From Puniceicoccales bacterium (GTDB lineage: Bacteria > Verrucomicrobiota > Verrucomicrobiia > Opitutales > JAIRLG01): a DNA stretch of 9,753 bases. The notes beneath the pieces were generated by a model, which worked only from the letters and a program-made list of their open reading frames with translations, was not told the DNA's origin and made no database searches. Positions within the stretch are counted from its first letter, which is position 1; each line of letters begins with the position of its first letter. The DNA is taken from the NCBI GenBank assembly GCA_031255915.1, contig JAIRRP010000020.1, forward strand, positions 1 to 9,753, given 5' to 3'. The position numbers were made by a program, and so were the translations under genes. Below, piece after piece: positions 1 through 6,063 of this stretch.

Positions 1-8
1 CTGACTCG

Positions 9-1106
9 TTAATTTTTGTCTCCTTTTGAAATTTCCATAACGAGAGAAAGTAAGCAGGGTTGTCCTCCACGGATAACCCATAATTTTATTTCCTCTTCAG
101 GATGTGTATGGAAGAGGCCAATGGAAAGATCTTCCATCTTGTTGATCTTTCGGCCATTGATTTGTTGTAGTTCGTCTTCTACCTGCAATCCCGCCTTTTC
201 GGCCGGCGAGTCTTTGAGAACCTGTGTAATGGTCATACGGTAATTTCCTCCAGGCTGGAGGTCCTGTCTCACTGAAAAGCCACCATTGACATAGGAAGTA
301 ACACCCGAACGCAGGAGATCATCCACAACTCTCTGGATGGCATAGGCCGGTAAAATGAGACTTGCACGAATTTCAAAGAGCGATGCGATCATTATGCCGA
401 GAAAATGGCCATTGCTTCCAAATATTGGGGAACCTCCCTCTCCGCCATCCATGGCTAAACTGGTTCTCCAATAAGGGACGACGAACTTATAATCACCGTA
501 GCTGAGATGACTTCCCGTTATGATACCTTGGTTTGGCCCCGGATCGAGTCCCAGCTTGCTACCAATTGAAATGATGGTCAGACCAATCTCCAGCTCATTT
601 TCTATTACGCTTTGCTTATAAGGAATATAAGTAAATCTTTCCGGCTGCTTGAAGAGCCGCAAAACCGCCACATTCGTCACCTCGTCTGACCCTATCTTTT
701 CAGCTGCGAATAGTTCGTCTCCCCTTTTCACCCACACCTCCTCAGCCGATGCAACGACACTGGCCGTCGTCAATACATGTGCCCGGTCATCGATGAAAAA
801 GCCCGTTCCCTCTCGAATTTGTTCCTCATTCGACTTTACTTGTCCTTCGTTCGATTTTAATTCCGCCATCCCGATCACTCGTACGACAGCCGAACCGTAT
901 TCCTTAAAAACAAATACAGCCGGAGATTCCTGTCTTAAGAGAGAAATCTTCTCTTCCTCTTTTATCGCCCGTGACGGAACAACATTAAGCGCCACATCCT
1001 CCTCTTTTGCCAAGGAAATATTCCACAAAAAAACAATACCTAAAAATCCGCAAATCTTCCCGAAATGGCTGCCAAAATAGGATCTACTGATGCCAAAATA
1101 ACTCAC
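9..1106 (-). CDS. HtrA/DegS-like trypsin-fold pseudoprotease with C-terminal PDZ domain
   Basis: 365 aa. Residues ~17-33 form a hydrophobic signal sequence ending SLA-KEE, so the protein is probably exported to the periplasm. Residues ~60-265 follow the HtrA chymotrypsin-like fold and ~273-359 are a PDZ domain (DSPAEKAGLQVEDELQQING, 299-318). The three catalytic positions are not conserved. The His motif 'LTNNHVV' reads LTTASVV (Ser116). The Asp motif 'TDIALL' reads TNVAVL (Asn145). The nucleophile motif 'GNSGGP' reads GGEGGSP (221-227), with Glu or Gly at the Ser position depending on alignment. I re-read the codons for this last motif on the minus strand and they are clear, so the protein should not be an active serine protease. 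The start is GTG, immediately after the stop of the upstream gene, so translational coupling is likely; the next Met is residue 80. It is the last gene of a sigma-factor operon. A role as a PDZ-based sensor or scaffold is inference. The fold assignment is firm, the role is not. Confidence 0.85.
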   Translation of the reverse strand: MSYFGISRSYFGSHFGKICGFLGIVFLWNISLAKEEDVALNVVPSRAIKEEEKISLLRQESPAVFVFKEYGSAVVRVIGMAELKSNEGQVKSNEEQIREGTGFFIDDRAHVLTTASVVASAEEVWVKRGDELFAAEKIGSDEVTNVAVLRLFKQPERFTYIPYKQSVIENELEIGLTIISIGSKLGLDPGPNQGIITGSHLSYGDYKFVVPYWRTSLAMDGGEGGSPIFGSNGHFLGIMIASLFEIRASLILPAYAIQRVVDDLLRSGVTSYVNGGFSVRQDLQPGGNYRMTITQVLKDSPAEKAGLQVEDELQQINGRKINKMEDLSIGLFHTHPEEEIKLWVIRGGQPCLLSLVMEISKGDKN

Positions 1107-1607
1107 CTAGAAGCACATGGGGACCGACGAAGCCATGTGGCCAAAAGAAGTTTTAGAGGCCAGGGCTATACGATCGCAAACGTAATGCGCAGAAAAAACT
1201 TCCTGCTCCATAACATCGCGACGCGACATCTTTCCCTCCTGTGGCAGTTCTAGGACATCCTGAACGTACCTACAAGAGGATAAATCCACCACCGCAGCCA
1301 CCGATGTATTCGGCCGAAAACCATGATAAATTCTCGGCGAAAATCCCAAGAAGGCGAATGTTATGCTCATCGCCATCCAGAAAAAAGGAGATACCCATTT
1401 TTTTCCAAACCAAGTTACTTCCCTTCGCCTGGAAGGGAAAGTACCACAGAGCTCACGTAAACACTTCCGCTCCATACTCGCGTCAAAAGCATCCCAGAAC
1501 TCCTTTGAAGGTTTTTCAGCTGATTTAAGCTTCAATAGCTGAGATAAACGCTCATCCGTCATGGGTGATGAGGAACGACATACCTGCATTTTTTTCACTT
1601 CTTTCAC
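1107..1607 (-). CDS. Single-pass membrane protein, putative anti-sigma factor
   Basis: 166 aa, no firm family match. There is a cytoplasmic-type basic N-terminal segment of ~70 residues (TDERLSQLLKLK at 17-28, then SKEFWDAFDASMERK), one membrane segment at ~72-90 (SPFFWMAMSITFAFLGFS) and a ~75-residue presumably periplasmic tail. No HxxxCxxC zinc anti-sigma motif is visible. The gene overlaps the upstream sigma-factor gene by 4 bp (GTGA: GTG start over TGA stop), the classic arrangement for a membrane-bound anti-sigma factor. Three starts are possible: GTG at 1607 (the overlap), ATG at 1589 with a purine-rich AAAGAAG about 8 nt upstream, and ATG at 1562, which begins the recognisable motif. 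The overlap favours 1607 and the ribosome-binding signal favours 1589. The anti-sigma role comes from topology and position only. Confidence 0.7.
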   Translation of the reverse strand: MKEVKKMQVCRSSSPMTDERLSQLLKLKSAEKPSKEFWDAFDASMERKCLRELCGTFPSRRREVTWFGKKWVSPFFWMAMSITFAFLGFSPRIYHGFRPNTSVAAVVDLSSCRYVQDVLELPQEGKMSRRDVMEQEVFSAHYVCDRIALASKTSFGHMASSVPMCF

Positions 1608-2236
1608 AACGCGTACTCTTTTAAAAATTCTTTCAGCTGCAACTTGGCATAATGCAATCGCGAGCGAACAGTCCCCTCAGAACACTTCAAAATAACTGCT
1701 ATTTCGGCATGGCTCATGCCCTCCATCTCGTAAAGGATAATGACCATTCTATGCTTGATGGATAGCTTTTGCAGCGATTCGTTTAATTTCTCCTGTAACT
1801 CGCTCAGATAGGCATTCTTCTCCGCATTGTCCGTCACAGAAACTGCACGTAAAAGATCTCCATCCACAACCTCCTCATCCAGTGCTTGAAAACTGAAAAA
1901 CTGTCGACGTTTATTCTGGCGAATGTACTCCAGTGTTTTATTGACACCAATGCGGTAAAGCCATGTAAAAAAACTAGATTTGCCCTGAAAAGAATCGATC
2001 GCCCGGAATGCCTGGATAAAAATATCCTGCGTCAGATCGGCGGCATCGAATGTATTGGAGATCATGTGGTAGACCATCCCATATAGGCGCTCGCGATATC
2101 TCTTTACCAATATGTCGAATGCACAACGGTCGCCTTCGCGGACACGAGCGACCAAAGCCAACTCCTCCTCATAAATTGAGGTTCCCTCACCCATTCCCTC
2201 ATGAGGAATGGCGATAGACTTTGAAGCGAATGACAT
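1604..2236 (-). CDS. RNA polymerase ECF sigma factor (RpoE-like)
   Basis: 210 aa, the usual ECF (group IV) length. Region 2 spans ~40-104 with the characteristic DAADLTQDIFIQAFRAIDSF (64-83) and TWLYRIGVN (91-99). Region 4 spans ~148-204 with the helix-turn-helix MSHAEIAVILKCSEGTVRSR (174-193). ECF factors direct RNA polymerase to stress or envelope promoters and are normally held at the membrane by a co-transcribed anti-sigma factor. Here a single-pass membrane protein gene overlaps its 3' end and an HtrA-like PDZ protein gene follows, which resembles the logic of sigma-E/RseA/DegS. The ATG start at 2236 has no strong Shine-Dalgarno sequence. A second Met at residue 15 is possible, but its GAGGG lies too close. 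First gene of the operon and divergent from gpsA. I see no confident promoter. Confidence 0.93.
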   Translation of the reverse strand: MSFASKSIAIPHEGMGEGTSIYEEELALVARVREGDRCAFDILVKRYRERLYGMVYHMISNTFDAADLTQDIFIQAFRAIDSFQGKSSFFTWLYRIGVNKTLEYIRQNKRRQFFSFQALDEEVVDGDLLRAVSVTDNAEKNAYLSELQEKLNESLQKLSIKHRMVIILYEMEGMSHAEIAVILKCSEGTVRSRLHYAKLQLKEFLKEYAL

Positions 2237-2518
2237 CGCTTTAGTTTTTTAGCTATTCTTTTCCGGAATTCAAGTACAAACAAAATCACCTCCGCTGTCG
2301 CCGGTCCTTTTAAAACATTCCCAATCTCGGGAGCATTCGGTTTGCCACCTTTGGAGCCCGAAGGGCTCCTGCCCGCTATGCGGGCCGCGGTAGGAAAAAT
2401 GAAAGCTCCCGCTTTGCATTTTTCCTTGCCGCAAAGGCGGCAAACCCGCCCGTCCAACATCGACGCCCTACAAATCCTCAACGCATTGCTCGATTGACAA
2501 ACCCCACAGAGCTCCTTA
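2237..2518. other. Divergent intergenic region between sigma operon and gpsA
   Basis: 282 bp with no credible gene. It holds copy 1 of the cloverleaf-like repeat (2341-2444) in its middle. To the left, 2237-2340 must contain the leader and promoter of the sigma operon. To the right, 2445-2518 holds a perfect TTGACA box just before gpsA. A minus-strand ORF crossing this region (2104-2625) merely reads through the repeat and the antisense of flanking genes. Confidence 0.7.
2327..2450. repeat. Cloverleaf-like palindromic repeat, copy 1 (core 2341-2444)
   Basis: The 104-bp core is closed by TTTGCCACCTTTG (2341-2353) and CAAAGGCGGCAAA (2432-2444), 12 of 13 pairs. Inside are three hairpins: GGAGCCC-GAA-GGGCTCC (2353-2369), GCCCGC-TAT-GCGGGC (2371-2385), and a long arm at 2388-2406 paired with 2411-2431 around a TCCC loop, with two bulges. 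The folded form is a four-way junction. About 92% of positions match copy 2 on the other side of gpsA, and the differences sit mainly in loops. Flank TCGGGAGCATTCG (2327-2339) and right extension to 2450 reappear inverted beside copy 2. No transposase is seen, so it is probably a non-autonomous, MITE- or REP-like family. Confidence 0.85.
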
Positions 2519-2522
2519 ATGC
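2494..2522 (+). promoter_or_regulatory. Candidate promoter of gpsA
   Basis: There is a perfect TTGACA at 2494-2499, then 17 bp, then TAATGC (2517-2522), a weak -10. If used, transcription would begin near 2529, after the first ATG of gpsA (2519) but before the second (2537). That would favour the second start. Weak evidence: only the -35 box is convincing. Confidence 0.25.
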
Positions 2523-3511
2523 GATTTTTTACTTCTATGAAGATTGCAGTCGTCGGAGCCGGTGCTTGGGGAACAGCGGTGGGTATCTTGTGCGCCAAGG
2601 CACAGCATTCCGTTACATTCATCACTCAATTCGAGGAGCAGGCATTGGCGCTACAGCGTTTAGGAGAAAATGCTGAATTTCTCCCAGAAATTCCTGTCCC
2701 GCCAGAAATTGTCGCCACAGCAGATTATGGTGCCCTATCGGCACAGGAGTGTATTTTTCTCGCCTGTCCGTCCAAGGCCCTACCTGATGTCTGCCAACAG
2801 CTCAGCCATTGCGCTCTCAATACGGAAGCCTGCTTCATCTCACTGTGTAAAGGACTACAACCCGATCGCCTCGCCCTTCCTTCCGATGTTTTTCGATCGT
2901 TCCAGTTTCCCCACATCTTTGCCGTCCTCTCGGGCCCCACCCATGCCCGCGACGTAGCGCTTGGAAAACCGACGGCCGTCGTACTCGCATCGGAATCGGA
3001 ATCCATAGCCCGTCATTTACAGAAACAACTCCAATGGTCAACGGTTCGGATTTACCGATCCCAGGATGTTTACGGCGTCGAACTTGCCGGTTGTCTCAAG
3101 AATGTTTACGCCATCGGGGCAGGCATAAGTGACGGGTTGGGTTACAGCGATAACGGCAAGTGCGCCTACATTGCCTGTGTGCTTAAAGAGATGACCTCGA
3201 TCGGACAGGCCTTAGGGGGCCAGAAAAAGACATTTGCCGGCTTCAGTGGCCTCGGTGACCTCATGGCGACCTGCGTCGGCAGCTGGAGCCGCAATCGACA
3301 ATTTGGGCAGGATTGGGTACGAAATCAGCGTCCACCGGAAGCTGCGACGACGGTCGAAGGCTACTCCGCAACACAATCGTTTTACAAAATTTGCCAACAG
3401 AAACATATTCAAGCTCCCGTTCTTGAGACCATTTACGAAATCCTCTACAAAAAACTTTCCGTCAAAGATGCCATTCACAGGCTTCTCACCAGTAAGCTGA
3501 CAGCCCAATAG
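2519..3511 (+). CDS. gpsA: NAD(P)H-dependent glycerol-3-phosphate dehydrogenase
   Basis: 330 aa, normal family length. This cytoplasmic enzyme reduces dihydroxyacetone phosphate to sn-glycerol-3-phosphate, the backbone for phospholipids. The N-terminal Rossmann motif GAGAWG is at 13-18. The phosphate/substrate signature LSGPTHARDVALGKP is at 137-151. Conserved lysines are at 111 (SLCKGL) and 194 (GCLKNVYAIG). The C-terminal domain has GFSGLGDL (241-248) and SWSRN (255-259), which carries the Arg-Asn pair that recognises the substrate. The frame can start at ATG 2519 or ATG 2537. The latter gives MKIAVVGAGAWG, the usual family N-terminus, whereas 2519 has a weak AGAG ahead of it and adds six residues. 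The gene stands alone, divergent from the sigma operon and bracketed by two copies of the cloverleaf-like repeat. Confidence 0.97.
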   Translation: MRFFTSMKIAVVGAGAWGTAVGILCAKAQHSVTFITQFEEQALALQRLGENAEFLPEIPVPPEIVATADYGALSAQECIFLACPSKALPDVCQQLSHCALNTEACFISLCKGLQPDRLALPSDVFRSFQFPHIFAVLSGPTHARDVALGKPTAVVLASESESIARHLQKQLQWSTVRIYRSQDVYGVELAGCLKNVYAIGAGISDGLGYSDNGKCAYIACVLKEMTSIGQALGGQKKTFAGFSGLGDLMATCVGSWSRNRQFGQDWVRNQRPPEAATTVEGYSATQSFYKICQQKHIQAPVLETIYEILYKKLSVKDAIHRLLTSKLTAQ

Positions 3512-3527
3512 ATTCCTCATTTTGACG

Positions 3528-3552
3528 CTGGGAAATAGTCTATTTTTCCCAG
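3528..3552 (+). terminator. Hairpin 16 bp after gpsA, possible terminator
   Basis: CTGGGAAA (3528-3535) pairs with TTTCCCAG (3545-3552), and the inner TAG/CTA can extend the stem. It is well placed to end gpsA transcription, but no T-run follows, so it may be an RNA 3'-end stabiliser or an incomplete terminator. Confidence 0.35.
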
Positions 3553-3725
3553 GTCTGAGGTCTTGAAAAAATAAAACCCCCGACGTACAAGTAGCCCAGG
3601 GGAGCGAGCGACCTATTTTCTGTCAGGGGTATCATGGATCCCGATGCATTCAAATTCGCAAGCACCAGGCCAAGATGAAATGCATACAAGACATATCGAA
3701 AAATAAGGTCAATATTTTTTTTCAA
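3540..3725 (-). CDS. Doubtful small ORF, signal-like N-terminus
   Basis: 61 codons from a TTG at 3725 with no visible ribosome-binding site. The N-terminus is basic then hydrophobic (MKKNIDLIFRYVLYAFHLGL, residues 1-20), like a signal peptide, followed by a short ordered-looking stretch ending RPQTWEK. Its stop lies inside the hairpin after gpsA. It could be a small secreted peptide, the left-over N-terminus of a gene truncated at the gpsA side, or chance. I do not recognise it. Confidence 0.18.
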   Translation of the reverse strand: MKKNIDLIFRYVLYAFHLGLVLANLNASGSMIPLTENRSLAPLGYLYVGGFIFSRPQTWEK

Positions 3726-3887
3726 AAAATAAAAAATTCTCTATTAAAAATAATTTTTTGATAAATGAGAACCCTAAAATTTATGCATTTTATCTTTTGC
3801 TGTCTTCAGAACCTCCTAAAGGGAGGGGAATCGGGCGACGTCTTTGGGGAAGAAAGGTTCCTATGGGAGCACCGTCTCCATTTGACC

Positions 3888-4013
3888 GGCGGGTTTGCCG
3901 CCTTTGGAGCCCTTCGGGCTCCTGCCCGCTGCGCGGGCCGCGGTAAGAAAAAATGAAAGCTCCCGCTTTGCATTTTTCCTTGCCGCAAAGGCGGCAAAAT
4001 CGAATGCTCCCGA
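3888..4013. repeat. Cloverleaf-like palindromic repeat, copy 2 (core 3894-3998)
   Basis: The 105-bp core is closed by a perfect 13-bp pair TTTGCCGCCTTTG (3894-3906) / CAAAGGCGGCAAA (3986-3998). Inner hairpins are GGAGCCC-TTC-GGGCTCC (3906-3922), GCCCGC-TGC-GCGGGC (3924-3938), and the long arm 3941-3960 with 3965-3985 around TCCC. The order and direction of the three hairpins equal copy 1, but the loop of the first is TTC where copy 1 has GAA, its reverse complement. The left extension GGCGGG (3888-3893) and the right flank CGAATGCTCCCGA (4001-4013) are the reverse complements of the opposite flanks of copy 1. Confidence 0.85.
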
Positions 4014-4116
4014 CAGAGGTACTACCCCACAGCGGTTGATTCATCACTTGCCCACAAGGCCATTATGACAAACCCTTTGGCCATAGATGGCCTAAAGACC
4101 ACCCATGTAAGGTCTT

Positions 4117-4581
4117 GTGTTCTGCCAAAACATAGAGATGATGCGGTCATTCATGAGACTTCCAACGCTTGCTTTTTACTTCCTTTCATCACTTTCCTCA
4201 ATGGCGACAGAGAGCTTTTTATCCCTTCAAGCCCCCATCCAGAAATTCTTTTTACCGATGTTCACTCCGGAAGGGAAGAAACAATGGGATGTCGAAGGAC
4301 AGGAGGCGACGATAAATAATCTAGACCGCGTCGAGATTAAGCACATGAAGATGTGCATTTTCCCAGCCTCCTCCGGCGAGTGGCATATCGAAAGCCCTTC
4401 GGCCTATGTGTTTATCAAAAGCGCCGTCGTCGAAGGACGTGATCGACTTCTGGTACAAGGTGAAGGATTCCAGGTCTCCGGAAACGACTGGCAATGGTTT
4501 GGGAAAAAGCGTCACCTCGTCGTTCATCAATGCGTCGAAGTTCGCTTCGATCCTCACCTTGCTTCCCAAATTTTGAAATAG
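4117..4581 (+). CDS. lptC: LptC-like LPS export periplasmic protein
   Basis: 154 aa from GTG 4117. A hydrophobic stretch at ~14-30 (RLPTLAFYFLSSLSSMA) would be a signal peptide or membrane anchor. Residues ~48-143 look like the beta-jellyroll of LptC/LptA-type proteins: FTPEGKKQWDVEGQEA (49-64), then repeated strand patterns such as LLVQGEGFQVSGNDWQWFGK (111-130) and VVHQCVEVRF. In the Lpt machine LptC sits at the inner membrane and passes LPS from the LptB2FG transporter to LptA. The assignment leans on the fold-like pattern and on the lptA and lptB genes directly downstream; sequence identity to well-known LptC looks low. Start is uncertain: GTG 4117 has AAGG nearby, while ATG 4138, 4141 and 4153 are in frame and 4153 gives the neatest signal peptide. 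lptA begins 2 bp after the stop. Confidence 0.7.
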   Translation: MFCQNIEMMRSFMRLPTLAFYFLSSLSSMATESFLSLQAPIQKFFLPMFTPEGKKQWDVEGQEATINNLDRVEIKHMKMCIFPASSGEWHIESPSAYVFIKSAVVEGRDRLLVQGEGFQVSGNDWQWFGKKRHLVVHQCVEVRFDPHLASQILK

Positions 4582-4583
4582 CT

Positions 4584-5318
4584 ATGATCTCAGCATTACC
4601 GATGAAATGCCTCATTCTTTTGGCAACATGCACGATGAATTTTTCCTCTGGAGAAACTCAGGAGACCGTCATTCACAGCGATTCGATGGAGATGACGGCC
4701 CAGGAAGATGGTAATACCATCTTTCAGTTCTCGGGAAACGTTCAGGTCACTTCGGATACATTCCGGGCAACGGCCCACGCACTGACTGCTTCTCTGCTCG
4801 GAAACCCCATTGTGGAAACTGTTTCTGGAAATAGGGTTGAGTCAACTCCCCAGTTGACGCAGCTCTTGGCTAAGGGCGGAGTACAGATTTGGGTCCATCA
4901 ACAGACGGAAGAAGAGCGTACCGGCTCGGCGGATCAGATCGATATCGACCCGATCCATGATCTCTTCATCCTGTCGGGCAACGCACAGATCCATCAAAAA
5001 GGCAAGGGTAACATTTCCGGAGATCGTATCATCCTCGACCGCCGGCAGAATCATCTTAAAATCGAAGGAGATGCACCTGAAAATAATACGAAAAATCCTC
5101 CTCAACGGCCCACAATAAAACTCGATCCCTCGGCCATTGCACTTATGTCACTTACCGAAATGGCTTCCCAAGCCCCATCGGCCGAGCAGAGCCCGGAGAC
5201 CACACCGGCTCTATCCTCCTCCCATAGTTCCGCTGCGGAATCATCCCCGACCCTAGCTGAGAACTCCTTGACCAAGGATTCTTCTGTGTCATCATCCCTA
5301 CCTATGACCACAATATGA
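4584..5318 (+). CDS. lptA: LptA/OstA-like LPS transport periplasmic bridge protein
   Basis: 244 aa from ATG 4584. ATG 4602 would give the tidier signal peptide (MKCLILLATC...). The frame is open upstream to 4494, but that part overlaps lptC and has no exported character. After the signal come OstA-type beta repeats: SDSMEMTAQEDG...FSGNVQVTS (residues ~32-57) and SADQIDIDPIHDLFILSGNA (115-134) with GDRIILDRRQNHLKIEGDA (145-163). LptA oligomerises into the bridge carrying LPS across the periplasm to LptD. Residues 164-244 form an ~80-residue tail rich in Ser, Pro, Thr and Ala, which E. coli LptA (about 185 aa) lacks. The stop overlaps the lptB start by 4 bp (ATGA), so the pair is translationally coupled. 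Confidence 0.85.
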   Translation: MISALPMKCLILLATCTMNFSSGETQETVIHSDSMEMTAQEDGNTIFQFSGNVQVTSDTFRATAHALTASLLGNPIVETVSGNRVESTPQLTQLLAKGGVQIWVHQQTEEERTGSADQIDIDPIHDLFILSGNAQIHQKGKGNISGDRIILDRRQNHLKIEGDAPENNTKNPPQRPTIKLDPSAIALMSLTEMASQAPSAEQSPETTPALSSSHSSAAESSPTLAENSLTKDSSVSSSLPMTTI

Positions 5319-6058
5319 TAGACGAAGCATCGATCTCAGGCGAATTAAAAGCCCAAGGCATCGCAAAAATCTATGGCAAGCGCGAAGTCGTCAAAGGAGT
5401 GGATATCGAACTCCATCCGGGAGAAATCGTGGGTCTCCTGGGCCCGAATGGTGCCGGAAAGACAACTTCTTTCTATATGATTGTGGGGCTCATCTGCGCC
5501 ACGCGAGGGGATATTTTTCTCGACGGACGGTGCATCACCCCTATGCCCATGTACCGCCGCGCACGACGAGGGATCGGTTATCTTCCCCAAGAACCTTCCA
5601 TCTTTCGAAAGCTCAGCATTGAAAACAACCTCCGAGCGGTTGCGGAACACCTCTCTTTAACAAAGCAGGAGCAACAAGAGCGCATCGAGACCCTACTCGA
5701 GGATTTTGGCCTGACGCATCTTCGAAGGCAAGAGGCACTCACGTTGAGTGGAGGTGAGCGGCGCCGGCTGGAAATCGCACGTACGCTCATCCCACAACCG
5801 AGGTTCATTCTCATGGACGAACCTTTTAGTGGCGTAGATCCGATCAATGTCACGGAACTTCAGCAGATGATCCTCGCGCTGAAAAAAAGAGCGATCGGCA
5901 TCCTTATCACCGACCATAATGTACGGGAAACATTGAGCATCGTAGATCGTGCCTACCTCATCTATGAAGGTAAAGTCCTCTGTCGCGGCGATAGGAAAAC
6001 TCTGCTCGAAGACCCACAGAGCCGAAAATTCTACCTCGGCAAAAATTTCAGTATGTAA
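5315..6058 (+). CDS. lptB: LPS export ABC transporter ATP-binding protein LptB
   Basis: 247 aa, close to the family's ~240. All ABC ATPase motifs are intact: Walker A GPNGAGKTT (43-51), Q-loop YLPQEPSIFR (89-98), signature LSGGERRRLEIAR (144-156), Walker B FILMDEP (164-170) with the catalytic Glu169, and switch His201 in ILITDHNVRET. 'YLPQEPSIFRKLSIENN' and 'FSGVDPINV' are typical of LptB rather than of other ABC ATPases. The LptB dimer powers LptF/LptG, which extract LPS from the inner membrane; lptF and lptG are not in this window. Its start overlaps the lptA stop. Confidence 0.97.
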   Translation: MIDEASISGELKAQGIAKIYGKREVVKGVDIELHPGEIVGLLGPNGAGKTTSFYMIVGLICATRGDIFLDGRCITPMPMYRRARRGIGYLPQEPSIFRKLSIENNLRAVAEHLSLTKQEQQERIETLLEDFGLTHLRRQEALTLSGGERRRLEIARTLIPQPRFILMDEPFSGVDPINVTELQQMILALKKRAIGILITDHNVRETLSIVDRAYLIYEGKVLCRGDRKTLLEDPQSRKFYLGKNFSM

Positions 6059-6063
6059 ATCGC

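Larger units (their letters stand above)
3512..4116. other. 605-bp intergenic region between gpsA and the lpt genes
   Basis: No convincing gene. In order it holds a strong hairpin (3528-3552), a doubtful minus-strand small ORF (3540-3725), a nearly pure A/T block (~3695-3765) with a weak TTGATA at 3758-3763, repeat copy 2 (3894-3998) with its flanks, and the leader of the lptC-like gene. Short plus-strand ORFs at 3758-3946 and 3765-3956 run straight into the repeat and look like chance. A small stem (AAGACC 4095-4100 / GGTCTT 4111-4116) lies immediately before the GTG at 4117. Confidence 0.6.

Noticed and set aside
649..1080. Plus-strand 143-codon ORF opposite the HtrA-like gene
   Set aside because: Ser/Thr/Pro-rich antisense shadow of a clearly coding gene.
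2104..2625. Minus-strand 173-codon ORF sharing a Cys/Lys-rich stretch with an ORF at 3790-4047
   Set aside because: The shared peptide is just the translation of the repeated cloverleaf element; the rest is antisense to the sigma gene region and gpsA.
2341..3998. CRISPR or tRNA interpretation of the repeats
   Set aside because: Only two copies 1.5 kb apart with no spacers; the cloverleaf lacks an anticodon arm, T-loop consensus and an acceptor with CCA.
4095..4116. Stem AAGACC/GGTCTT hiding the AAGG before the GTG at 4117, possibly a translation switch
   Set aside because: Only six pairs with a 10-nt loop, and the true start of the lptC-like gene is uncertain, so the arrangement may be chance.
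4494..4583. Upstream extension of the lptA frame into lptC
   Set aside because: It would put 30 charged, non-secretory residues before a good signal peptide and overlap lptC by 88 bp.
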